Under the pieces are notes generated by a model. It searched no databases and was not told the origin of the DNA. It saw nothing but the letters and a program-made list of their open reading frames with translations. Shown one piece after another: positions 24,493 to 31,874 of a stretch of DNA of 39,146 bases. This DNA comes from Flavobacterium sp. YO12 (GTDB lineage: Bacteria > Bacteroidota > Bacteroidia > Flavobacteriales > Flavobacteriaceae): NCBI RefSeq assembly GCF_004119495.1, contig NZ_NRQU01000045.1, forward strand, positions 1 to 39,146. The letters run 5' to 3'. Position numbers and translations under genes: made by a program. How positions within the stretch are numbered: position 1 is the stretch's first letter; every line of letters starts with the position of its first letter.

Positions 24493-24510
24493 TACAAATT
24501 TTTTATCAGC

Positions 24511-26289
24511 ATGTCTGAACAATTAAAATCACAAGAAGAGTTTTTAGCAAATTTTAACTGGCATAACTTCCAAGAAGGAATTGATGCAGTAGATGAGAAA
24601 AACTTACAAGAGTTTGAAGAACTAGTATCAAAAACTTTCATCGCTACAGATCAAGAAGAAGTAGTTGAAGGAGTTGTTGTTAGAATTACAGATAGAGACG
24701 TTATCGTTGATATCAATGCTAAATCTGAAGGTGTTATTTCTTTAAATGAATTCCGTTACAACCCAAACTTAAAAGTAGGTGACAAAGTTGAAGTATTAAT
24801 CGACATCCGTGAGGACAAAACAGGTCAATTAGTATTATCTCACAGAAAAGCACGTACTATCAAATCTTGGGATAGAGTTATTGCAGCTAATGAAACTGGA
24901 GAAATCGTTAACGGTTTTGTTAAATGTAGAACTAAAGGAGGTATGATCGTTGACGTATTCGGTATTGAAGCGTTCTTACCAGGATCTCAAATTGACGTTA
25001 AGCCAATTAGAGACTACGATGTATATGTAAACAAAATGATGGAATTCAAAGTGGTAAAAATTAACCACGAATTCAAAAACGTTGTTGTATCTCACAAAGC
25101 TCTTATCGAGGCTGATATTGAAGTACAGAAAAAAGAAATCATCGGTCAATTACAAAAAGGACAAGTATTAGAAGGTGTTGTTAAAAACATTACTTCTTAT
25201 GGTGTGTTCATTGACTTAGGTGGTGTTGATGGATTAATTCACATTACTGACCTTTCTTGGAGCAGAATCAACCACCCAAGTGAAGTTCTTGAATTAGACC
25301 AAAAATTAAACGTTGTAATCCTTGATTTCGATGATGAGAAAACAAGAATTCAATTAGGATTGAAACAATTAAACGCTCACCCATGGGATGCTTTAGATGC
25401 TAATTTAACAATTGGTGATAAAGTTAAAGGTAAAGTAGTTGTAATCGCTGATTACGGTGCTTTCATCGAAGTTGCTGAAGGTGTTGAAGGTTTAATCCAC
25501 GTTTCTGAAATGTCATGGTCAACTCATTTACGTTCTGCTCAAGATTTCGTAAAAGTTGGAGATGTTGTTGAGGCTGTTATCTTAACTTTAGATAGAGATG
25601 ATCGTAAGATGTCATTAGGTATCAAACAATTGACTCAAGATCCATGGACTGATATTACTTCTAAATACCCAGTAGGTTCTAAACATACAGGTATCGTTAG
25701 AAACTTTACAAACTTTGGTATTTTCGTAGAATTAGAAGAAGGAATTGATGGATTAATCTACATTTCTGACCTTTCTTGGACTAAGAAAATCAAACACCCA
25801 TCTGAATTTGTAAATGTTGGTGAAAAACTTGATGTAGTTGTATTAGAATTAGATGTTGAAGGACGTAAATTATCTTTAGGTCACAAACAAACTACTGCTA
25901 ATCCTTGGGATCAATACGAAGATTCTTTCGCTGTAGGAACTATCCACAATGGTGAGATTTCTGAAATCGTTGACAAAGGAGCTACTGTAGAATTCGGAGA
26001 TGATATCGTTGCTTTCATTCCAACTCGTCACCTTGAAAAAGAAGACGGAAAGAAATTGAAAAAAGGTGATACTGCTGATTTCAAAGTAATCGAATTCAAC
26101 AAAGAATTCAAAAGAGTAGTTGCTTCTCACACTGCTATCTTCAGAGAAGAAGAAGAGAAAAATGTGAAAGCTGCAACTGAAAATACTTCATCTAACTCTA
26201 CTACTAATGCACCAGCTGCAACTTTAGGAGATAACAATGATGTATTAGCTGCATTAAAAGCTAAAATGGAAAAAACTGAGAAAAAATAA
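24511..26289 (+). CDS. rpsA: 30S ribosomal protein S1
   Basis: The 592-residue protein contains six S1 (OB-fold) repeats starting near residues 50, 130, 217, 301, 388 and 476. The clearest are G-V-F-I-D-L-G-G-V-D-G-L-I-H-I-T-D-L-S-W and G-A-F-I-E-V-A-E-G-V-E-G-L-I-H-V-S-E-M-S-W. The last two repeats are more diverged, and an acidic/Ser-Thr-rich tail ends the protein. S1 binds mRNA at the ribosome and promotes initiation. This matters in Bacteroidota, where Shine-Dalgarno sequences are rarely used. It has its own promoter and terminator, so it forms a single-gene unit. Confidence 0.98.
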   Translation: MSEQLKSQEEFLANFNWHNFQEGIDAVDEKNLQEFEELVSKTFIATDQEEVVEGVVVRITDRDVIVDINAKSEGVISLNEFRYNPNLKVGDKVEVLIDIREDKTGQLVLSHRKARTIKSWDRVIAANETGEIVNGFVKCRTKGGMIVDVFGIEAFLPGSQIDVKPIRDYDVYVNKMMEFKVVKINHEFKNVVVSHKALIEADIEVQKKEIIGQLQKGQVLEGVVKNITSYGVFIDLGGVDGLIHITDLSWSRINHPSEVLELDQKLNVVILDFDDEKTRIQLGLKQLNAHPWDALDANLTIGDKVKGKVVVIADYGAFIEVAEGVEGLIHVSEMSWSTHLRSAQDFVKVGDVVEAVILTLDRDDRKMSLGIKQLTQDPWTDITSKYPVGSKHTGIVRNFTNFGIFVELEEGIDGLIYISDLSWTKKIKHPSEFVNVGEKLDVVVLELDVEGRKLSLGHKQTTANPWDQYEDSFAVGTIHNGEISEIVDKGATVEFGDDIVAFIPTRHLEKEDGKKLKKGDTADFKVIEFNKEFKRVVASHTAIFREEEEKNVKAATENTSSNSTTNAPAATLGDNNDVLAALKAKMEKTEKK

Positions 26290-26310
26290 TTCTTAGTTTC
26301 CTCTAAATAG

Positions 26311-26341
26311 AAAGTCCCACAGTAATGTGGGACTTTTTTTA
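26311..26341 (+). terminator. rpsA terminator
   Basis: A perfect 11-bp stem AAAGTCCCACA (26311-26321) / TGTGGGACTTT (26326-26336) with a 4-nt loop is followed by a T tract. Confidence 0.95.
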
Positions 26342-26380
26342 TTTCAAGTTTCAGGTTTTCTTTGTTTCAGGTTTCAAGTT
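26342..26380 (+). repeat. Short TTTCAAG/TTTCAGG tandem-like repeat
   Basis: The units TTTCAAGTTTCAGGTTT (26342-26358) and GTTTCAGGTTTCAAGTT (26364-26380) are built from alternating TTTCAAG and TTTCAGG. It is low-complexity intergenic sequence just after the rpsA terminator. Confidence 0.55.
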
Positions 26381-26419
26381 CTTGTGTTGACTTAGTTTCT
26401 ACCTGTTTTTCAAATATTG

Positions 26420-26485
26420 CCCGTGGTTTCAACCATGGGAAACTTGTTGTGATATTCTTTGTGTTCCAATGGTTGAAACCATTAG
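26420..26485. repeat. REP-like pair of inverted hairpins
   Basis: The first hairpin is CCCGTGGTT-TC-AACCATGGG (26420-26439); the second is AATGGTT-GA-AACCATT (26468-26483). The 16-bp arms 26424-26439 and 26466-26481 are also inverted copies of each other with one mismatch. This is the layout of a REP doublet. No transposase gene is nearby. The surrounding 26290-26651 region has no convincing gene; it holds the terminator, this repeat and the RNA-like element. Confidence 0.6.
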
Positions 26486-26548
26486 TTATGTTTGTATTGT
26501 TAACGGTTGGAATTTGGATTTTAAAGAATTGGTATTTTATTTTTCAGA

Positions 26549-26623
26549 AGCTATTTCCAGCTATCATTCCAATCTTTTGAGGCGAACCCCGCCACAAAAG
26601 GATTTTCCCTTCTATCTGGGCTA
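26549..26623 (-). ncRNA. Candidate structured RNA element, copy 2 (opposite orientation)
   Basis: Read on the minus strand it begins TAGCCCAGATAGAAGGGAAA, continues with an AATC-CTTTTG...CAAAAG-ATT hairpin with loop GGGGTTC, and closes with CTGG. It aligns along its whole length with the element at 24227-24301. The closing stem is CCAG/CTGG here versus CCCG/CGGG there, and the upper stem is GGC/GCC versus GCC/GGT, so pairing is kept while bases differ. It lies just downstream of the minus-strand ExbD-like genes. Confidence 0.55.
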
Positions 26624-26651
26624 AAGCACTCGTTTTTAAAAGAAATATTAT

Positions 26652-27173
26652 TTATTTAGCTGCTAGTAGTTTTGTTTCTTCGGGAGTAAACTCAGGTATA
26701 ATGCTATAAGAATCAATATTTGTTGTTTTTAATTCATCAAGTATTTCTACTAGATTTCCGTAATTCGATTTTTTAGTAGGTTTTATAATTACGGTTATTC
26801 CTCTCCCTGGTTTGCCTAACTGTTCTGAATACTTTAATGCTGCATTATTATAAATATCTAGCTCTTTACGTATTCCATCTTTTCCAAATGTCGTTATCTG
26901 TGGTTTTATAATGGGACTTGCTAGAATTCCTGCATAATAAACTAGTTTGTTGTTTTGATCTAAGATAATTGTAAAAGATCTATTTTCTCCATAATGTGGA
27001 GTAGGGCAATCACAGCAATCATTTCCTATGCTCAAATCCATAGCTTTAGGCTTTGACAATTCTCCAACAACCATAAAAAATATAATCAGTAAAAACGAAA
27101 CGCTGACCATTGCGGTTAAATCAACTCTTGAATTTAACTTTTTACTTCTGACTTTTTGAGGTAAATTATTCAT
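26652..27173 (-). CDS. ExbD/TolR-like membrane protein (copy 1)
   Basis: The 173-residue protein has a basic N-terminus, one transmembrane helix (about 19-38: L-T-A-M-V-S-V-S-F-L-L-I-I-F-F-M-V-V) and a periplasmic domain, the ExbD/TolR topology. Aligned with E. coli ExbD, the proton-pathway aspartate (D25 in F-I-D-V-M-L-V-L-L-I-I-F-M) is replaced by Ser24. D18 lies just before the helix. The periplasmic start has a cysteine cluster (D-C-C-D-C), and the C-terminal half contains V-I-I-K-P-T-K-K-S-N-Y-G-N-L-V-E-I-L-D-E-L. No ExbB/MotA-type partner or TonB is adjacent. It is the second gene of a tandem pair, 15 nt after its paralogue. Confidence 0.82.
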   Translation of the reverse strand: MNNLPQKVRSKKLNSRVDLTAMVSVSFLLIIFFMVVGELSKPKAMDLSIGNDCCDCPTPHYGENRSFTIILDQNNKLVYYAGILASPIIKPQITTFGKDGIRKELDIYNNAALKYSEQLGKPGRGITVIIKPTKKSNYGNLVEILDELKTTNIDSYSIIPEFTPEETKLLAAK

Positions 27174-27188
27174 GACTTTGAGTTTAAG

Positions 27189-27713
27189 TTAATTTGTAGC
27201 TAATAATTTTGATTCTTCTAGTGTAAATTCGTTGACTATTGCATAAGTGTTAATTTTTGCAATTGCCATTTCATCTAAAATATCTACTAGATTTTTAAAA
27301 TTTGATTTTTTGCTTGGTTTTATAATGATTATTACACCGCTTTTTGGTTTTCCCATCGCGGTCATATATTCTTGTATTTCTCTTTTCTTAAGAAATACTT
27401 CTTTTTGAATTCCATTTTTCCCATATTTAATTTCTTTTGGAGAATGAGTAGGATAGTCTAATAAACCAGAATAGGTTATTATTTTATCATTTTTGTCTAA
27501 TAAAATAGTGTAAAGTCTAGTTGCATCAATACATCCGATTGGACCACAACCTCTTTCTTTACTTGGTAAAGCTAAATCCATAACATTTGGCTTTGACAAT
27601 TCCCCAACAACCATAAAAAATATAATCAGCAAAAACGAAACGCTGACCATTGCAGTTAAATCAACTCTTGAATTTAACTTTTTACTTCTCACTTTTTTAG
27701 GTAGATTTTCCAT
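27189..27713 (-). CDS. ExbD/TolR-like membrane protein (copy 2)
   Basis: The 174-residue paralogue of the next gene downstream has the same N-terminus (K-V-R-S-K-K-L-N-S-R-V-D-L-T-A-M-V-S-V-S) and the same loss of the transmembrane aspartate. The periplasmic part differs strongly, although two cysteines remain (G-C-G-P-I-G-C) and the V-I-I-I-I-K-P-S-K-K-S-N-F-K-N-L-V block is shared. The coding DNA of the first ~40 codons is nearly identical in the two genes while the rest has diverged. The role may be energising an envelope process through a distant ExbB-like partner, or something else. Confidence 0.82.
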   Translation of the reverse strand: MENLPKKVRSKKLNSRVDLTAMVSVSFLLIIFFMVVGELSKPNVMDLALPSKERGCGPIGCIDATRLYTILLDKNDKIITYSGLLDYPTHSPKEIKYGKNGIQKEVFLKKREIQEYMTAMGKPKSGVIIIIKPSKKSNFKNLVDILDEMAIAKINTYAIVNEFTLEESKLLATN

Positions 27714-27924
27714 AATGAATTGGTTTTGAATTTAAAGTTAATAATAAAATAGAGACAAAAATCATCGTCTCTTTAAAAATAATTAAAAAAGTTTTGGATA
27801 GCTAAAAGCTTGTTTTATAATCGATTTTGAGAATGTTTAGGTATTATTTGAGATTATTTCAGATTTCTTTAAAACCAAAACAAAAAGTTCTCCGTAAATG
27901 AAGATATAACTTAAAACATTAATT

Positions 27925-28479
27925 ATGAAAACTAGAAAATTTTTAGCTGCAGCAATTTTAACTTTAGCGTTAGGATTTACATCTTTTGCTCAAAAAACAG
28001 TAATGGTTGGTGGTGCAGCAATGTATCCGAACAAAAATATTATTGAAAATGCCATTAACTCAAAAGATCATACAACATTGGTTGCTGCTGTAAAGGCTGC
28101 TGATTTAGTAGAAACACTTCAAGGAAAAGGACCATTTACTGTTTTTGCTCCAACGAATGCAGCTTTTGATAAACTGCCAAAAGGCACTGTTGAAACATTG
28201 TTGAAACCAGAGAATAAAAAAATGCTTCAAAATATTTTGACTTATCACGTTGTTGCAGGAAAATGGAATGCATCAGACATTGCAAAAGCAATTAAAGAAG
28301 GAAAAGGAAAAGCAACTATAAAAGCGGTAAATGGTGGAACACTAACAGCTTGGATGAAAGGAAAAGATTTATATATAAGCGATGAAAGTGGAAATAAATC
28401 TAAAGTTACAATTGCTGATGTCAATCAATCAAATGGTGTAATTCATGTTGTTGACACTGTATTATTGCCAAAGAAATAA
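27925..28479 (+). CDS. Exported fasciclin (FAS1) domain protein
   Basis: The 184-residue protein has a signal peptide (1-22, ending S-F-A before Q) and one FAS1 domain (about 47-181). The conserved H1 block is G-P-F-T-V-F-A-P-T-N-A-A-F, the central one is L-T-Y-H-V-V-A-G, and the H2 block is N-G-V-I-H-V-V-D-T-V-L-L-P. FAS1 proteins mediate adhesion or ligand binding in the periplasm or at the cell surface. It is a single-gene unit closed by a strong terminator. The 211 nt upstream contain no other gene. Confidence 0.94.
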   Translation: MKTRKFLAAAILTLALGFTSFAQKTVMVGGAAMYPNKNIIENAINSKDHTTLVAAVKAADLVETLQGKGPFTVFAPTNAAFDKLPKGTVETLLKPENKKMLQNILTYHVVAGKWNASDIAKAIKEGKGKATIKAVNGGTLTAWMKGKDLYISDESGNKSKVTIADVNQSNGVIHVVDTVLLPKK

Positions 28480-28512
28480 TTTAAAATCTCCAAAACAATA
28501 CCTACGTTTATG

Positions 28513-28545
28513 AAAGCCTTGTATTTGCAAGGCTTTTGTTTTTTA
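28513..28545 (+). terminator. Terminator after the fasciclin gene
   Basis: A perfect 9-bp stem AAAGCCTTG (28513-28521) / CAAGGCTTT (28528-28536) is followed by a T-rich run. It lies between convergent genes and partly enters the end of the RhtA-like gene. Confidence 0.85.
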
Positions 28546-29400
28546 TCGTTTTGCTGTTAATGTAGCGCCAACAGAGGCAGATACAACACAAACGACAGCT
28601 AGAATCTCGTAAAAGTTCAGTTTTTCTTGTAGAAATAGAAAAGCACAAATTGAAGCAGCGGCTGGCTCTAAACTCATTAAAATACTAAATGTACGGGGTG
28701 GAAGCTGTCCTAGTGCTTTCATCTCTAAAGTAAACGGAATTGCACTTGATAAAAGGGCAAGAGCAACACCATAACCAAAAAGTTTAGGAGTCAGATTAGC
28801 TAATCCGTTTTCATAAAAACCAAAAGGTAAAATAAGTAGAGAGGCGAATAACATACCAGTTGCAACCGCTTGACCGCCGTGCATTATTTTTGATACTTTT
28901 CCGCCTAGAATAATGTAAGTTGCCCAGAAGGTTGCAGCTAAAAGAGCAAACAAAACTCCTACTATGTCTATTGAGTCATTTGACCATGGTGCTATTAATG
29001 CAATTCCAGCGGCAGCTAATAATACCCAGCAATAATCCATTAAGCGTTTTGAGCCAATTATTGCCAGTAATAAAGGGCCGACAAATTCTAGAGTAACAGC
29101 TAACCCAATTGGGATTCTTTCAATAGCTAAATAAAAAGTTAAGTTCATAGCTCCTAAGCACAAGCCGTAAGGAACTACAGTTTTCCATTGGTTTGGTTTT
29201 ATCTGCTTTAAATTAGGTCTGTATGCTAAAAGCAGAATCAATGCCGAAACCCCAATTCGGATAGATGCCGTTCCGGCTGCTCCAATAGCAGGAAAAAGAG
29301 TTTTTGCAATTGCAGCTCCGCATTGAACGCTTATGATTGCTAAAAGTACGGCAGGAACAGGGGGGATATTTAATTCTTTATTTTTCATGGAGAAATTCAT
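28543..29400 (-). CDS. rhtA: EamA family transporter, RhtA-like amino acid exporter
   Basis: The 285-residue protein has ten transmembrane helices in two EamA repeats. It resembles E. coli RhtA (threonine/homoserine exporter) over its length: S-V-Q-C-G-A-A-I-A-K-T-L-F-P at the start, L-G-A-M-N-L-T-F-Y-L-A-I, T-L-E-F-V-G-P-L, I-P-F-T-L-E-M-K-A-L and P-P-R-T-F-S-I-L-M-S-L-E-P-A. The internal ATG giving MKNKELN (residue 5) is an equally good start. The exported compound in this organism is inferred from homology only. It is transcribed alone. Confidence 0.85.
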   Translation of the reverse strand: MNFSMKNKELNIPPVPAVLLAIISVQCGAAIAKTLFPAIGAAGTASIRIGVSALILLLAYRPNLKQIKPNQWKTVVPYGLCLGAMNLTFYLAIERIPIGLAVTLEFVGPLLLAIIGSKRLMDYCWVLLAAAGIALIAPWSNDSIDIVGVLFALLAATFWATYIILGGKVSKIMHGGQAVATGMLFASLLILPFGFYENGLANLTPKLFGYGVALALLSSAIPFTLEMKALGQLPPRTFSILMSLEPAAASICAFLFLQEKLNFYEILAVVCVVSASVGATLTAKR

Positions 29401-29510
29401 GTAAAGTGAACAGCAAATTTTATCTCATTGCGGTTCATTTACGTTATGCTGCTATTTTGAATTCGATTTATAAAATACCGATTCAAAAGTATTTTTTATT
29501 CTAAACTAAA

Positions 29511-29651
29511 TTATTCTAAAGCCCGTTTAGTAATAAAAGCTCTGTAGCCAATAAGAGCCATTTGCCATTTTTTGGCTTTAGAAATATCTAAACCTTGTTT
29601 GGTAAAACTTGGTAAAAGTATTTTATTTAATTTGGCTAAAAATTTGTACAT
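29511..29651 (-). CDS. Conserved small basic protein (46 residues)
   Basis: An ATG at 29651 opens a 46-codon frame: MYKFLAKLNKILLPSFTKQG, then L-D-I-S-K-A-K-K-W-Q-M-A-L-I-G-Y-R-A-F-I-T-K-R-A-L-E. The composition is basic with a tryptophan, and it looks like the tiny Flavobacteriaceae proteins that databases often label SsrA-binding protein, although it lacks the SmpB fold and that label seems wrong. It is too short for many gene finders. It has its own space between the RhtA-like gene and a bidirectional terminator. Its function is unknown. Confidence 0.6.
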   Translation of the reverse strand: MYKFLAKLNKILLPSFTKQGLDISKAKKWQMALIGYRAFITKRALE

Positions 29652-29676
29652 CGCAGGTTAATTTTGCGCAAAGATA

Positions 29677-29713
29677 CAAAAAAAAGACTTTGCGGTCAGG
29701 CAAAGTCTTTTTT
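29677..29713. terminator. Bidirectional terminator
   Basis: AAAGACTTTG (29683-29692) and CAAAGTCTTT (29701-29710) form a perfect 10-bp stem with an 8-nt loop. There are A residues before and T residues after, so it can work on either strand. On the minus strand it ends the BlaI/M56 operon. Confidence 0.85.
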
Positions 29714-29736
29714 GTAACATATTCTTAAATTTGAGA

Positions 29737-31493
29737 TTAAGAACGTTTATTCTCTTTTTCAAATTTCTGAATGTTTTTTTCGTACACTTTCATCTTTTGT
29801 TCGTATACTTTCATTTCTTTTTCAAATTGTTCCATCTTTTTTTCGAAATCACCTCCAAATTGCTGGTCAATTTGAGCGTTGTATTTGTCCATTTCTGCGT
29901 TAAATTTATCCATCGCAATTTCGAACTTTTCCATTTCTTTGTCATAACCGCCTTCACGTTTAGCCATAATTTCATCTACTTGTTTTTCGTAAGCTGATAA
30001 TTGCGGCTGAAAAGCTTCCATTTTTCTTTCAAATTCCGCCATCTTTTTTTCGAAATTTTTCACTGCAACTTTATCCTCAAAATTTCTTGGAGGTATTGGT
30101 GCTTTTGGCATTTTAGACATATTTGGCGGAGCTGGAAGTTCTAAGTTTTTAGGTAAATCAGGCAGTGCAGGAGGAGCAGGCGGCGGAGGTAGTGCCGAAG
30201 TTATTGGTGCTGCAGGTGGAACTGGCGGTTCAGGTATATCTTTGCCGTTAAAATGCTTAATATCTACCACACGACTTCCTGCTGTTATTGGTTCGTCAAT
30301 TTCTTCACCAGTAAGAATGCCGGCTTTTTTGGAGCCATTGCTGTTCGTTGTAATTACAATACCACTTTCATTAATAGGATTGTTGCCTTCAATCTCTAAA
30401 GTTTGTGCTTTTCCGGTTCCTTTGTCGATGTCAATTTTAATCGATGTTAATTCATTATTAGAATTTCTGATAACATTAGAAACAACAACATTTACATCAT
30501 GCTCTTTTTTAAGTTTAGCCGTCATTTCTTTTAGTTCCTGATCAGTTGTTGTTTTCTTGATTTTGAATACAATAATCGGATCTGTTTTTGAAGTAATTTC
30601 TTGCGCTTCTTTTCGTTCTTTTTCTTGCGCTATTGTTTTAATTTGGAATAAAAGCACAAAAGCGACAAGAGCAGGAAGTATGGCATAATACTTCCAATAA
30701 TTCCATTTTTTTGATTGATTTTTGTTTAACATGACAATTCGTTTTTTGATTAATGATTGATAAAAATGATTGGTGATTGCGACACAGCTTTCATGTGTCG
30801 TGATTTTTAAAAGCGTGTATTGATACGCTTTTTTGTCTGAAATTTTTTTGGCAGCTTCACTGTCGGCAATAAACTCGAGATTTTGCAGAATTGCTTTTTT
30901 GTACAGCCAGATAATTGGATTGAACCAAAACAGCACACAAAATACTCTAGAAATCAAAACATCCATTGTGTGATTTTGATCGCTGTGCACTTTTTCATGC
31001 TCAATAATATTCTCTAATTCAGCCTCTGTATACATTGATGAGTTGTATACGATATAATCAAAATAGGAGAAAGGAGCAATGTTTTCATTTACATCTATAA
31101 ATTTAAAATCAGCTTGCTGTTGTACTTTTTTGCCTTTTAAAACGGAATTTAAACTATAAAAATCCATTGCGAATTTTATAATTAAAGCAGAAATCCAAGA
31201 GTATAAATTGCAATTGCAACATAATTCCAGTTAATTTCAAAAGATTCTTTTTCGATAGTCTGCGGATAATAGCCTCGAGTATAATTAAAGTTTTCAATTA
31301 TTGGCGCCGGGTCGACCCAAACAATTTTGGTATACACCAAAAATGGCAAAACAATAGAGGTGAATAATCCAGCTAGTAAAAACCATCTGTTACTATTAAA
31401 AAAAGTTTCTTTACGAAGTAAAAAGAAATAAGCACAATAAAACAGTACTAATAAACCGCTTGATTTTGTAATAAAAATAAAAAGTGCTTCCAT
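29737..31493 (-). pseudogene. M56 (BlaR1-like) membrane peptidase, frameshifted copy
   Basis: The gene is split into two frames. Residues 1-103 run from ATG 31493 (N-terminal membrane helices) and stop at a TAA near 31182-31184. The rest starts at M-D-F-Y-S-L-N-S-V and contains the zinc motif H-E-K-V-H, N-L-E-F-I-A-D-S-E-A and another membrane helix (L-P-A-L-V-A-F-V-L-L-F). In the intact paralogue the joining sequence reads F-L-A-L-I-V-K-F-A. Here C-T-G-C-T-T-T-A-A lacks one G of C-T-G-G-C-T-T-T-A, and restoring it rejoins the frames. The C-terminal tail is unique: a Pro-rich segment (P-P-A-P-P-A-L-P) then about 14 seven-residue units of the type F-E-x-x-M-x-x, predicted to be coiled coil. 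It is the last gene of the four-gene operon. Confidence 0.82.
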
Positions 31494-31498
31494 AACAA

Positions 31499-31867
31499 TT
31501 ATTTTTCTTCTTTAGGAGTTTCGATCATAGCTAGGATTTCGCGTAATTCATCTGCAGAGATTTTCTCTTCCTTGGCAAAAAAGGAAACCATATTTTTGTA
31601 TGAACTATTAAAATAGTTGTCAATCGCAGTATTCATGTACTTTTTGCTGTAAGCTTCTAAACTAATTGCAGGATAATATTGATGAGTGTTTCCAAATGCA
31701 TTGTGTGCCACAAAGCCTTTTTCTTCAAGATTGCGAACAATAGTCGAAAGTGTGTTGTAATGCGGTTGATCTTCAGTAATTTCCGCCTGAATTTCTTTTA
31801 CAAAAGCTTTTTTAAGCTTCCATAAAATATGCATAATTTCTTCTTCTTTGTTGGTTAACTTTTGCAT
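31499..31867 (-). CDS. blaI: BlaI/MecI/CopY-family repressor (copy 2)
   Basis: The 122-residue winged-helix regulator opens L-T-N-K-E-E-E-I-M-H-I-L-W-K-L-K-K-A-F-V and has the recognition region H-Y-N-T-L-S-T-I-V-R-N-L-E-E-K-G-F-V. That is the BlaI/MecI pattern; the C-terminal helices dimerise. The frame is open 30 nt further upstream, but M-Q-K-L-T (ATG 31867) matches the paralogue exactly. It differs from copy 1 at only four residues (13, 68, 69, 79), with more synonymous than amino acid changes. It lies 7 nt after the upstream M56 gene and before the frameshifted M56 gene, with no promoter of its own in that gap. The gene name denotes the family, not a proven beta-lactam link. Confidence 0.9.
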   Translation of the reverse strand: MQKLTNKEEEIMHILWKLKKAFVKEIQAEITEDQPHYNTLSTIVRNLEEKGFVAHNAFGNTHQYYPAISLEAYSKKYMNTAIDNYFNSSYKNMVSFFAKEEKISADELREILAMIETPKEEK

Positions 31868-31874
31868 TTTTAGG

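Noticed and set aside
26362..26580. A 72-codon plus-strand frame after rpsA
   Set aside because: It runs through the REP-like hairpins and the RNA-like element; the hydrophobic stretch comes from T-rich DNA.
29731..29997. A Phe/His-rich 88-codon plus-strand frame
   Set aside because: It is the antisense of the F-E-x-x-M heptad repeats in the M56 gene.
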